A DNA stretch of 47,264 nucleotides from JBMNUM01 sp050946275 (GTDB lineage: Bacteria > Actinomycetota > Coriobacteriia > Coriobacteriales > CADBOM01), in contig JBMNUM010000016.1 in the NCBI GenBank assembly GCA_050946275.1, positions 1-47,264 of the forward strand. The letters are read 5' to 3'. Positions 1 to 6,499 of this stretch are shown one piece after another. The notes under the pieces are model-generated. The model was not told the DNA's origin, did no database searches, and saw only the letters and a program-made list of their open reading frames with translations. The translations under genes were made by a program, and so were the position numbers. Numbering within the stretch: the stretch's first letter is position 1; every line of letters begins with the position of its first letter.

Positions 1-86
1 ACATTGTTCAGTGAAGACCAGATCACTGCTTCGCCCTCATGACCGCACTTCGGGCATACGACCGTCTCTCTTACCGGCCTAGACAT
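1..86 (-). CDS. CpXC-like zinc-ribbon protein, C-terminus beyond window
   Basis: Only the first 28 codons are inside the window. The reading begins MSRPVRETVVCPKCGHEG and continues into a VIWSSLN segment. The CPKCG knuckle close to the N-terminus followed by a W-S-x-N segment resembles the CpXC domain family, whose function is poorly known. The ATG at 84-86 follows an excellent ribosome site (GGAGGGGAGG) and overlaps the stop codon of the upstream gene (stop at 79-81), so the two are probably translationally coupled in a leftward operon. Seen: start, ribosome site, Cys pair. Inferred: family name, because the rest of the protein is missing. Confidence 0.55.
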   Translation of the reverse strand, partial: MSRPVRETVVCPKCGHEGEAVIWSSLNN

Positions 87-327
87 GCTTATCCTCCCCT
101 CCGATCGGCGCTGTTTCATCGCAGGGTGCACTCGTGGCAAGACCACGCACTCGCAGCATGTAGTCGATAAACGATTGCATGGTCTTGGCTCGATCGACAA
201 TGACGTCGCTTGTGGGGTCATCCCCGTCAACGGTTTTTGCATCGAGGTATCCGTCTACGACTTTCCTGAATTCGAGCGAATGCTTGAGCATAAACAAGTC
301 GAAATCATCGAGCTCTACAGTTAGCAT
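79..327 (-). CDS. Hypothetical protein, 82 aa
   Basis: A small acidic soluble protein that I do not recognise. It has no signal peptide, no membrane segment and no Cys pair. The opening LDDFDLFMLKHSLEF and the later DRAKTMQSFIDYMLRVRG look like amphipathic helices. The ATG at 325-327 follows an AAAGGATGA ribosome site. The gene lies 21 nt downstream of the extended end (349) of the preceding gene and overlaps the CpXC-like gene by 8 nt, so it belongs to a four-gene leftward operon of unknown role inside what appears to be an island. An open frame also exists on the other strand, but the operon spacing and ribosome site favour this one. Confidence 0.6.
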   Translation of the reverse strand: MLTVELDDFDLFMLKHSLEFRKVVDGYLDAKTVDGDDPTSDVIVDRAKTMQSFIDYMLRVRGLATSAPCDETAPIGGEDKHV

Positions 328-450
328 TCAATTTCATCCTTTCAAGACCTAGAAGTCTTCGATGTCGACATTGCCCGCATCTTCGGGAAGGAAGTTTCCG
401 TGAGGCGTGTCGTCATAACTGTCTTCGATGTGTTGAAACCAAGAGCGTGC

Positions 451-1074
451 CTAAGGGATATGTTCCCTGGCAAACTCGTCGCCAGCACCTGACATGACGT
501 TGCCAACGAATTCCTGCGGCAGCTTGACGTGATATTTCGTGACGTATTTCCAGGTGTCGCGGTCCCAGAAGCAATGCCCGTCGGTGTAGCAGTACGGGCC
601 GAGCAGGCGCTCACCGGGCTTGAACGGATGCTCGTAGATGCCGGGCGACATCATGTAGGGCTCGGTTGTCTTCAGGTAGTCGAGGACCTTGTCGGGCACC
701 TCGTAGCCTTCCTCAACCCAATCGTGTATGCTCGCGTCCCCAAGACGCAGCTCCTCGAACGGGGTCAGGCAGACCATCCTCTTCTCCTTTTCAATCCATT
801 CCCTCACTGCTATGGCATTCGGCGTCTTCACCTCGCAGTCGCCATGGTCGGCAACATCGATTTCGAAAGGACCAGGGCCCACAAGCTCGTCGACATGGAG
901 CCATTTGTGGTCTTTCAGTTTCCGAAGGTCCAGTATCTCCCGCTCAATAACGGTGTCGTCCATGAGCTCGATGCAGACAGTCCCGCCAATGGCAAGGTGC
1001 TCGCCTTCTTCAAGCGTCCCTTCAAGTTCGTAGCCTGTTCCGTTTGCATATTTCGCAACCATGGTAAATTCCAT
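451..1074 (-). CDS. Hypothetical protein, 207 aa, ended by a probable premature amber codon
   Basis: An unrecognised soluble protein with an N-terminal beta-rich half and a C-terminal segment (YCYTDGHCFWDRDTWKYV) of a kind seen in small conserved hypothetical proteins of island and phage cargo. The ATG at 1072-1074 follows AGGAGG at good spacing. The frame stops at a TAG (451-453) but continues open, in the same frame, for 33 more codons with normal-looking composition (beginning ARSWFQHIED, ending GNVDIEDF) to a second TAG at 349-351. The natural product was therefore probably about 241 aa. Either a nonsense mutation truncates it, or the amber codon is read through. Extending the gene to 349 restores tight spacing to the next gene, which supports the longer original form. 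Confidence 0.7.
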   Translation of the reverse strand: MEFTMVAKYANGTGYELEGTLEEGEHLAIGGTVCIELMDDTVIEREILDLRKLKDHKWLHVDELVGPGPFEIDVADHGDCEVKTPNAIAVREWIEKEKRMVCLTPFEELRLGDASIHDWVEEGYEVPDKVLDYLKTTEPYMMSPGIYEHPFKPGERLLGPYCYTDGHCFWDRDTWKYVTKYHVKLPQEFVGNVMSGAGDEFAREHIP

Positions 1075-1089
1075 GTGCTCCTCCTGTCC

Positions 1090-1461
1090 TTAGTACCAAG
1101 CGACCATGCCGCGCTCCGGGATCTCTCCCTTGTCGTGGCGTCGCGACAGATCCCGCAGCGCATGGTCGTAGTACCGCCACCACTCGTAGACAGCATCCTC
1201 CGGCTCGGTGGAGAGCTCCTCTTCGGAGAGGGGCGGATCCCCGCTCTCTTCCCGCATGCGGCTTATGGAATCCCTCAACGCGTTCATCTCGGAGCCCGTC
1301 GTCCGGCACAGGAAATCTTTCCCGGCAGGCCTTTCCAGGTGCGCAGTCTCGCTATTCAGGTCAACGGCGAAGACGCCCGGCTCTGAGCCCTGATCGCCTT
1401 CCGGCCAGTACTCGTATCGGAGCATGCCTTCGTCTCGCTGCACGAGTTCGTATGCGACCAT
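1090..1461 (-). CDS. Conserved hypothetical protein, 123 aa, ending GMVAWY
   Basis: A small acidic protein opening MVAYELVQRDEGMLRYEYWPEG and ending EIPERGMVAWY. The Y-x-Y-x-P-E-G-D start with an ..EGMVAWY end is a pattern I associate with a family of small conserved hypothetical proteins; no function is known to me. I chose the ATG at 1459-1461 because it follows GAGGAGG; the open frame runs further upstream to 1599 without a ribosome site. It is the first gene of the leftward operon (15-nt gap to the next gene). Its upstream region abuts the repeat element at 1606. Confidence 0.7.
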   Translation of the reverse strand: MVAYELVQRDEGMLRYEYWPEGDQGSEPGVFAVDLNSETAHLERPAGKDFLCRTTGSEMNALRDSISRMREESGDPPLSEEELSTEPEDAVYEWWRYYDHALRDLSRRHDKGEIPERGMVAWY

Positions 1462-1605
1462 GGGCGCCTCCTCAGGTGGGCGGTTTCTTACAGGTTGAAT
1501 TGTTGCATCAAACACGGCATTTGCGTGTACCAGATAAAGGACAGCCATGAGTGTTTCGCGATCGCAAATAGGCGCGAATAACCCTGTCGACGTTTCCAAG
1601 CTAGC

Positions 1606-1844
1606 TGGAACTCACCAGACAAGCACGCAAAAGCGTTTCCGCAGGTAGACCCCAATACTCCCCATGTCGAAAAACAATACTCCCCATATCGGCCGGAAGG
1701 CCCGAAAACCCGCCTGGAACTCACTCCACCGCAGTGGAGCAGCAAAACCGCAGGTCAGGGGCAATACTCCCCATGTCGGGCAAAATACTCCCCATAAGTG
1801 AGTTCCAACTGGAACTCACCCCGCTGAGTTCCAAGTGAGTTCCA
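1606..1844. repeat. Island-end repeat element 1, word TGGAACTCAC
   Basis: Non-coding element with the order: word, TTTCCGCAGGTAGA (1636-1649), two AATACTCCCCAT (1654-1665, 1676-1687), word, CCGCAGGT (1748-1755), two more AATACTCCCCAT (1763-1774, 1784-1795), then clustered words. The word TGGAACTCAC occurs forward at 1606, 1715 and 1810 and inverted (complete or less its first base) at 1798, 1825 and 1835. Element 2 has the same architecture with a different word. About 100 bp to the right lies a guaA-like att core. I infer integrase arm-type binding sites. Multiple terminal repeats of an IS21-like element are the main alternative, but no transposase is present. Confidence 0.7.
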
Positions 1845-1948
1845 ACAGAACAGCCTGAATGTAAATACTCACCTATAACGAGACGACACGCGTGGCACGA
1901 GGCGACACGAAACGTCACGAGAAAGAAGAATCGGGCGGGGTTGGAATC

Positions 1949-1963
1949 ATTGAGTGGGAGTAG
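1949..1963 (+). mobile_element. Putative att core 1 (guaA 3'-end-like, IEWE-stop)
   Basis: ATT GAG TGG GAG TAG reads I-E-W-E-stop, the invariant C-terminus of GMP synthase GuaA (usually ..PPGTIEWE or ..PPATIEWE). There is no guaA gene body upstream, so this is a short displaced copy of the gene end, as left at the distal end of elements that integrate into the 3' end of guaA. It sits 104 bp right of the last word of element 1. Related cores lie at 3985 and 6500. Confidence 0.55.
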
Positions 1964-2076
1964 CCTATTTACAGGTGTAATGTTTTCTATTCTTTGGAAA
2001 TGAACCCTGATTGCAAGCCATGCAACGACGTCACAGGCTCGGCCCGCCCGGAAGGGGCGGGGGTTCGAAGAATGTG

Positions 2077-2104
2077 TTGACATATCGCGGTATTACGATA
2101 TGAT
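2077..2104 (+). promoter_or_regulatory. Promoter and operator of the ArsR gene, leaderless transcript expected
   Basis: TTGACA (2077-2082) and TATGAT (2099-2104) with a 16-bp spacer form a near-consensus sigma-70 promoter. The predicted start of transcription falls at about the ATG at 2111, and there is no ribosome site, so the mRNA is probably leaderless. A perfect inverted repeat CATATCG-N8-CGATATG (2081-2102) fills the spacer and overlaps the -10 box, which is the expected place for autorepression by the encoded ArsR protein. Confidence 0.7.
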
Positions 2105-2110
2105 GTGCCC

Positions 2111-2425
2111 ATGGACATGACCGAGACATTCAAGGCGCTATCGAACCCCACGCGGCTGCAGATCCTCATGTGGCTGAAGGACCCCGAGGCCAACTTCCCC
2201 GAGCAGGGAGGGCACCCCGGCGTGCCCGACGACCTGAGGGGCGGGGTGTGCGTGGGCTCCATCCGCGACAAGGCGGGCATCTCCCAGTCGACCGCCTCGC
2301 AGTACCTCGACGTGCTGCAGCGCTGCGGGCTGCTGCTCTCAGAGCGCCACGGCAAGTGGACCTACTTCCGCCGCAACGAGGAGGCCATAGCCGAGCTGGC
2401 CCGGTTCGTGGGAGGCGAGCTCTGA
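2111..2425 (+). CDS. ArsR/SmtB-family winged-helix transcriptional regulator
   Basis: A 104-aa regulator. The opening ETFKALSNPTRLQILMWL is the typical first helix pair of ArsR repressors, and SIRDKAGISQSTASQYLDVLQRCGLL is the helix-turn-helix with recognition helix, followed by the wing (RHGKWTYFRRN). There is a single Cys (GGVCVGS) just before the HTH and no CxC metal site, so the ligand is unknown and need not be a metal. ATG at 2111 is preferred to GTG at 2105 because the promoter predicts a leaderless message. The gene is followed after 88 bp by a radical SAM gene preceded by a related operator-like sequence, so it probably controls both. Confidence 0.85.
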   Translation: MDMTETFKALSNPTRLQILMWLKDPEANFPEQGGHPGVPDDLRGGVCVGSIRDKAGISQSTASQYLDVLQRCGLLLSERHGKWTYFRRNEEAIAELARFVGGEL

Positions 2426-2477
2426 CGACGCACCCGGGCGAACCGGTGGAGAACCCTAGCATGCCACAACGCATCGA

Positions 2478-2491
2478 CATATCACGATATC
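2478..2491 (+). promoter_or_regulatory. Possible second ArsR site before the radical SAM gene
   Basis: CATATCACGATATC contains the half-sites ATATC and GATAT seen in the operator at 2081-2102, but closer together. It lies 23 bp upstream of the radical SAM start codon, between ArsR and its neighbour. A shared operator is inferred. Confidence 0.4.
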
Positions 2492-2513
2492 TAGTATTGA
2501 TGAGGACGAAACA

Positions 2514-3398
2514 ATGCACTACACGGGACCGGTGATCAGGCCTCCCTACGAGGCGGGGAGCGTAATGCTTGAGGTGACGGTGGGCTGCACGCACGACTCG
2601 TGCACCTTCTGCACCTACTACAAGGGCCACCCCTTCCGCCCCGCGCCGCTCGAGCAGGTGCGCGCCGACCTCGCCGAGATCGCGCGATTCCGCCCTGGCC
2701 CCGACCACATATGGGCGTCGGGCGGCGACCCGTTCTCGATGAGCACGCGCAGGCTGCTCGAGCTGGCCGACATCGTCCACGAGTACCTACCGGGCGCCAC
2801 CATCTCAACCTACGCGCGCGTCGACAGCATGCGCAACAAGACAGTGGAGGACCTGCGGGCGCTGCACGACGCGGGCTACACCGACGTCATGATCGGCATC
2901 GAGTCGGGCGACGACGAGGTGCTCGCGCACGTGAGAAAGGGCTACACCGCCGCCGACGTCGTGGAGCAGTGCGGGAAGCTCGACGAGGCCGGCCTGCCCT
3001 ACAACTGCATCTACTTGGGCGGCATCGCTGGCGCGGGGCGCGCCGAGGAGACCGCCGCGCGCTCGGCGGAGGTGTTCAACCAGATCCGTCCGCGGTTCAT
3101 GTACCTCACGACCGTCACCATCTTCCCCGACTCCGAGCTCGGCGCCGAGGTGGCGCGGGGCGACTTCGCTCCCATGAGCGAGCTCGAGCGGTTCCGCGAG
3201 TTCCGCGCGCTCGTGGCAGCGTTGGAAAACCCCATCGTCGTCGACACGCGCCTGGTCACCAACTCCATCGGCTTCGTCGCCGAGCTGCCGGCCGACCGCG
3301 AGGAGTGCCTGGCCGCTCTCGACGAGGCCATCGCCGGCTTCTCGGAGGATGACGAGCGGAGGCTCTCGCGCAGGAGGGCGATGATGCGCACGATCTGA
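2514..3398 (+). CDS. Radical SAM protein, COG1032/YgiQ-like
   Basis: A 294-aa radical SAM enzyme. The cluster-binding cysteines lie in GCTHDSCTFCTYYKG (C25, C30, C33), a Cx4Cx2C spacing typical of the COG1032-like branch with GCxHxxCTFC and a following PFR. Later motifs are ASGGDPF (SAM-binding glycine region) and DVMIGIESGDDEVL (barrel strand typical of Elp3/MiaB/HemN superfamily cores). There is no SPASM, TRAM or B12 domain. The substrate is unknown. The ribosome site is a modest TGAGGA ahead of the ATG. It is probably cotranscribed with, or co-regulated by, the upstream ArsR gene; together they form the whole gene content of the interval between att cores 1 and 2. Confidence 0.85.
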   Translation: MHYTGPVIRPPYEAGSVMLEVTVGCTHDSCTFCTYYKGHPFRPAPLEQVRADLAEIARFRPGPDHIWASGGDPFSMSTRRLLELADIVHEYLPGATISTYARVDSMRNKTVEDLRALHDAGYTDVMIGIESGDDEVLAHVRKGYTAADVVEQCGKLDEAGLPYNCIYLGGIAGAGRAEETAARSAEVFNQIRPRFMYLTTVTIFPDSELGAEVARGDFAPMSELERFREFRALVAALENPIVVDTRLVTNSIGFVAELPADREECLAALDEAIAGFSEDDERRLSRRRAMMRTI

Positions 3399-3618
3399 CG
3401 CCGGAAATCGTGACTGAACGGCTCCGTTTTAACGTATGCTACCTGTCGTAGCGCCCTGGTATTGTCAGGGACGCGTACGCCGTCCTGTTGCCGGCCCGCG
3501 TTGCGCCGCTTCCCTAATGAGAGACGACCGATCGGAGGGAAATGGACGCATGCAGGGTCGGCGTCGACAATTGGTTTCGGAGGTGCTTTCATAATTGCAG
3601 GCTGCAAGATTGTCGGGA

Positions 3619-3891
3619 TGGTAGCCAGTTCGGTGAAAAGAAGCCCGTCAGAATCATCGTTTCCGCAGGTAGATGGGATCTCCCCATATTGATTCCTTTT
3701 ACTCCCCATATTCGGCGGAGAGGGCCCCTCGGGAGGCCGTTCTCGGGGGTGGTAGCCACTTGCCCGAAAACGGGGACTGGCTACCACCTGTTTCCGCAGG
3801 TTAGAGCGTTTACTCCCCATACCGGAGGCATTTACTCCCCATTGCTGGCTACCAGGGTGGTAGCCACTTTCTGGCTACCAACTGGCTGCCA
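3619..3891. repeat. Island-end repeat element 2, word TGGTAGCCA
   Basis: Same architecture as element 1: word, TTTCCGCAGGTAGA (3660-3673), two TCTCCCCAT/ACTCCCCAT (3679-3687, 3701-3709), words, TTTCCGCAGGT (3791-3801), two ACTCCCCAT (3812-3820, 3834-3842), then clustered words. The word here is TGGTAGCCA, forward at 3619, 3750 and 3858 and inverted (TGGCTACCA, one with a G) at 3778, 3846, 3872 and 3883. It has no similarity to the word of element 1 although the frame around it is conserved. The stretch 3399-3618 between the radical SAM gene and this element shows no convincing gene. Confidence 0.7.
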
Positions 3892-3984
3892 CCCGGAACA
3901 GGGATTCCGTGGGCTTTTCTCGGACGTGGCAGCATGGTTTGATACGAGATGGACGTGGAAGCACGTTTTGGAAATGCTGGAACT

Positions 3985-3999
3985 ATTGAGTGGGAATGA
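3985..3999 (+). mobile_element. Putative att core 2 (guaA 3'-end-like, GTIEWE-stop)
   Basis: ATT GAG TGG GAA TGA reads I-E-W-E-stop, and the two codons before it (GGA ACT) extend the match to G-T-I-E-W-E, the standard GuaA ending. It lies about 95 bp right of the last word of element 2. The sequence after it (4000-4100) is clearly richer in A+T than its surroundings, as expected for a junction with foreign DNA. Confidence 0.6.
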
Positions 4000-4107
4000 T
4001 TATGCAGGAAAACGAGCTGTTTTTGATGTACTCACATCGCTTGGCACCGACTATCACTTATTAGCACCGAGTGGATTTACCCAAGCACTTTTATTGGGGA
4101 GCATTTT

Positions 4108-4138
4108 CGCCCCGGAGCCTGCGCTCTGGGGCGTCTTT
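4108..4138 (+). terminator. Terminator-like hairpin in the gene-free stretch 4000-4333
   Basis: CGCCCCGGAGC (4108-4118) pairs with GCTCTGGGGCG (4123-4133) across a 4-nt loop, with one G-U pair, and TCTTTAT follows. No gene is evident upstream, so it may be a leftover from a deleted gene at the left end of the island interval. Confidence 0.5.
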
Positions 4139-4207
4139 ATGTCTGATTAGCTGCGGAAATACAGTCAGAATTGCTCCCTTCTGCGCCATCTTTGTCCAAA
4201 CCGTGCC

Positions 4208-4237
4208 AAGAGGTGCTAAGAGGTGACAAGGGGTACT
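4208..4237. repeat. Three tandem decamers AAGAGGTGNN
   Basis: AAGAGGTGCT, AAGAGGTGAC and AAGGGGTACT follow each other without gaps. Just left of them are single inverted matches to the shared motifs of the island-end elements (GGGGAG at about 4096 and CTGCGGAAA at about 4152). They could be the left-end counterpart of the arm sites; this is inference. Confidence 0.4.
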
Positions 4238-4333
4238 TGTCGGTGGGTTTACGACAGCTTGGAAAAACTTCCCGATTGCGCCGCGATGCGCCGATCGCGA
4301 GGATGGCACGCGGCCCTGACGCACCCCCCCCCT

Positions 4334-4681
4334 TTAGAGTTTCCCCGCTCGCAGCGACTCCTTGTAGCTTTCGCCCCAGGCCCACAGCGCATCGAGCACG
4401 GGCTTGAGCGTCTTGCCTGTCTCCGTCAGCGAGTACTCCACGCGGGGCGGCACCTCGGGAAAGACCTCGCGGTGCACGAGCCCGGCGTCCTCCATCGTTC
4501 GCAGATTGCTCGTGAGCACCTTCTGCGAGATCGTCCCGATAGAGCGTTGCAGCTCCTTGAAGCGCATCGTACCGTTCAGCACGAGGTCGCGCAGGATGAG
4601 CACCTGCCATTTGTTCCCTATGAGGGAAAGTGTCGTCTCGACCGGACATGCCGACAGGTCCTCGAGCCTCGGTTCCGTCAT
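4334..4681 (-). CDS. HxlR-family winged-helix transcriptional regulator
   Basis: A 115-aa regulator with the family's hallmark layout: LSACPVETTLSLIGNKWQVLILRDL at the start (the conserved Cys is C12), RFKELQRSIGTISQKVLTSNLRTMEDAGLVHRE as the winged HTH, then the YSLTETGKTLKPVLDALWAWG C-terminal helix. HxlR/HypR proteins often sense electrophiles through this N-terminal Cys, so a redox or aldehyde/quinone response is likely. The ATG follows TGAGGAG. It is divergent from the NmrA-like oxidoreductase, the usual arrangement for a regulator and its target. The upstream intergenic region carries an inverted repeat at 4745-4758. Confidence 0.9.
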   Translation of the reverse strand: MTEPRLEDLSACPVETTLSLIGNKWQVLILRDLVLNGTMRFKELQRSIGTISQKVLTSNLRTMEDAGLVHREVFPEVPPRVEYSLTETGKTLKPVLDALWAWGESYKESLRAGKL

Positions 4682-4744
4682 CTTCGCATCTCCTCAAGAT
4701 CCATTACAGCAGGTAACAGCAAAAGTTACTATTTGGTGCCTGAA

Positions 4745-4758
4745 GCACTTTATAGTGC
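4745..4758. promoter_or_regulatory. Candidate HxlR operator in the divergent intergenic region
   Basis: GCACT-TTAT-AGTGC is an inverted repeat between the divergent HxlR and NmrA-like genes. The hexamer GTGCCT also recurs 19 bp apart (4736 and 4755). Operator function is inferred from position and symmetry. Confidence 0.35.
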
Positions 4759-4849
4759 CTACTTCCATCTAGATACCGCATAGCATACAGTATTCACTGT
4801 CAGCAAGCAAGGGGCGGCAGGGAGCCGCCGGATACGAAAGGACGCCACC

Positions 4850-5482
4850 ATGAAGAAGATCGCAGTAGTCGCAGCCAACGGCAAGGCAGGCCAGCTCATC
4901 GTGAAGGAAGCCGTGTCGCGCGGCATGGACGTAACGGCCTTCGTGCGCGGCGAGAACAGGTCCGCGGCCGAGAAATCCGTCGTGATGGACATCATGGACA
5001 TCGAAGCCTCCGACCTGGCTGGATTCGACGCGGTCGTGGATGCCTTCGGCGCGTGGACGCCCGAGACCCTCGACCAGCATTCCACCACTCTCGCGCACCT
5101 GTGCGACTGCGTGGCGGGCACCAACGTTCGACTGCTCGTCGTGGGCGGCGCGGGCTCGCTCTATGTAGACCCCGAGCACACCATGACTGTCTCCGAAACG
5201 CCGGATTTCCCCGACGCGTTCAAGCCGCTGGCCGCCGCCATGGCTAAGGCGCTCGACGAGCTGCGCGGGCGCGACGACGTGAAGTGGACCTACATCTCCC
5301 CGGCTGGCGACTTCCAGGCCGATGGCGAGCGCACTGGCTCCTACACTCTCGGCGGTGAGGAGCTGACGCTCAACGCGGCCGGCGAATCGATCATCAGCTA
5401 TGCCGATTATGCCATCGCAATGGTCGACGAAATCGAGTCCGGAGATCACATCCAACAGCGCATCAGCACCGTGCGCAAGTAG
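4850..5482 (+). CDS. NmrA/SDR-like NAD(P)-binding oxidoreductase
   Basis: A 210-aa atypical short-chain reductase. MKKIAVVAANGKAGQLIVKEAVSRG is a Rossmann nucleotide-binding start with the GxxGxxG-like ANGKAGQ loop; VVDAFG and LLVVGGAGSLYVD are the following strands of the NmrA/NAD(P)H-binding family, and WTYISPAGDF is the conserved region near the substrate pocket. Substrate unknown; homologues beside HxlR regulators are often quinone or electrophile responsive. The ATG follows ACGAAAGGACGCCACC. It is divergent from the HxlR gene and followed by a hairpin and then the PNPOx-ferredoxin gene. Confidence 0.85.
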   Translation: MKKIAVVAANGKAGQLIVKEAVSRGMDVTAFVRGENRSAAEKSVVMDIMDIEASDLAGFDAVVDAFGAWTPETLDQHSTTLAHLCDCVAGTNVRLLVVGGAGSLYVDPEHTMTVSETPDFPDAFKPLAAAMAKALDELRGRDDVKWTYISPAGDFQADGERTGSYTLGGEELTLNAAGESIISYADYAIAMVDEIESGDHIQQRISTVRK

Positions 5483-5507
5483 CGAATCAGCTCGAATCTA
5501 AATTGTT

Positions 5508-5538
5508 CGTTGGGGGTGGTTGCATACTGCCCCCAACG
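5508..5538. terminator. Hairpin between the NmrA-like and PNPOx-ferredoxin genes
   Basis: CGTTGGGGG (5508-5516) pairs perfectly with CCCCCAACG (5530-5538) over a 13-nt loop. There is no T run after it, so it may be a weak terminator, an mRNA-stabilising hairpin or an operator rather than a strong stop. Confidence 0.4.
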
Positions 5539-5563
5539 TTGCATGGAGGGAAACGGAGAGAAC

Positions 5564-6271
5564 ATGGCCTGCTGCACTGGAAACGACGCCTCGGCATTCA
5601 AAGAGGGCGAAGGACTTGACCTGGCGGCGGTTCCCGACCCCGAAGAGGTCGACGCTGCATGGTGCTTGCGCTTCCTGCGGGCGATCCGCGACGTTGCGTT
5701 CGCCACGGTGGACGCGGGCGGTCTGCCGAGCGTGCGCGTCATCGATGTGATGATGGTCACGGCCGACCGGCTGTACTTCCTGGCCCCGCGCGGCAAGGCG
5801 TTTCACGAGGACGTCACGCGCGAGCGCTACGTCGCCATCGTGGGGCAGACGCCGGACTTGCGCACGTGCCGGCTGCGGGGGCGCGTGGTGCGCCCCGCCG
5901 ATTTCGAGCAGCGCGCGCTGGTGGACCGCATCTTCGAGCTCAACCCCTCGATGAACGTCATCTACCCCGGCGAGGCCCGATACATCTGCGACGTCTTCTA
6001 CGTGGCAGAAGGCCAGGGCGAGTACTTCGACCTCGGTCAGCGGCCAATCTTCCGCAAGCCCTTCGAGATCGGCGATGCGGGGGAATGCGCTACGGGGAGG
6101 TTTCTGATAGCAGATTGCTGCATCGGCTGCGGCACATGCGCGGCAGCATGCCCGGAACAGTGCATAGCCTCGGGCACGCCATACGCGATCGACCAGCGGC
6201 ATTGCCTACGTTGCGGCATCTGCGAGGAAGTCTGCCCGGTTCAGGCCGTCGCGAGGCAACGGAGTGCGTAA
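5564..6271 (+). CDS. PNPOx-type flavin-binding protein fused to a 2x[4Fe-4S] ferredoxin domain
   Basis: A 235-aa two-domain protein. Residues about 25-170 look like a pyridoxamine-5'-phosphate-oxidase-like split barrel (FATVDAGGLPSVRVIDVMMV, then LYFLAPRGKAFHEDV), a fold that binds FMN or F420. Residues about 183-228 hold two ferredoxin motifs, CIGCGTCAAACPEQC and CLRCGICEEVCPVQA. The fusion suggests a flavin reductase fed by, or feeding, a low-potential carrier. I start at the ATG at 5564, which follows CGGAGAGAAC; upstream ATG/GTG codons lack ribosome sites. It is the last gene of the interval between att cores 2 and 3 and is probably transcribed with the NmrA-like gene. Confidence 0.8.
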   Translation: MACCTGNDASAFKEGEGLDLAAVPDPEEVDAAWCLRFLRAIRDVAFATVDAGGLPSVRVIDVMMVTADRLYFLAPRGKAFHEDVTRERYVAIVGQTPDLRTCRLRGRVVRPADFEQRALVDRIFELNPSMNVIYPGEARYICDVFYVAEGQGEYFDLGQRPIFRKPFEIGDAGECATGRFLIADCCIGCGTCAAACPEQCIASGTPYAIDQRHCLRCGICEEVCPVQAVARQRSA

Positions 6272-6302
6272 GCCTCCCCATCACTGGCCTGCGGCTGTGA
6301 CT

Positions 6303-6414
6303 ACTCCCCGAGGGTCTCGTGATCACTCCCCGAGGGCTGAGTACAGAAAGTGTACTCAGTGGTGAGTACAGGTGAGTACACCCCTGAAGCTGTCCGACAA
6401 AAATACTCCCCAAT
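6303..6414. repeat. Island-end repeat element 3, word TGAGTACA
   Basis: A shorter, diverged member of the same family. It has two ACTCCCCGAGGG copies (6303-6314, 6325-6336), then the word TGAGTACA at 6338, 6363 and 6373 with one inverted copy TGTACTCA at 6351, then AATACTCCCCAAT (6402-6414). The following sequence AATAACGAAACGCCAC with a CACGTG(CAT)CACGTG-type palindrome and GCGACAC..CACGAGAA aligns by eye with 1873-1925 of element 1, which shows common descent although the words differ. Confidence 0.65.
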
Positions 6415-6499
6415 AACGAAACGCCACGTGCATGCACGTGGCGACACAGGAAAGCACGAGAAGACAAACTGTTAGAGCGCGGAAACTTGCCTCGTGACA

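Noticed and set aside
1606..3891. Ends of an IS21-type transposon
   Set aside because: TGTCGG..AATACTCCCC-like strings recall IS21 multiple terminal repeats, but no istA/istB remnant is present and the element-specific words and IEWE cores are not explained. Kept as the main alternative.
3542..4150. A 202-codon rightward frame with a GGAGGG site before its ATG
   Set aside because: It runs straight through repeat element 2 and att core 2, has no recognisable domain, and its sequence composition follows the repeats. I treat the stretch as non-coding.
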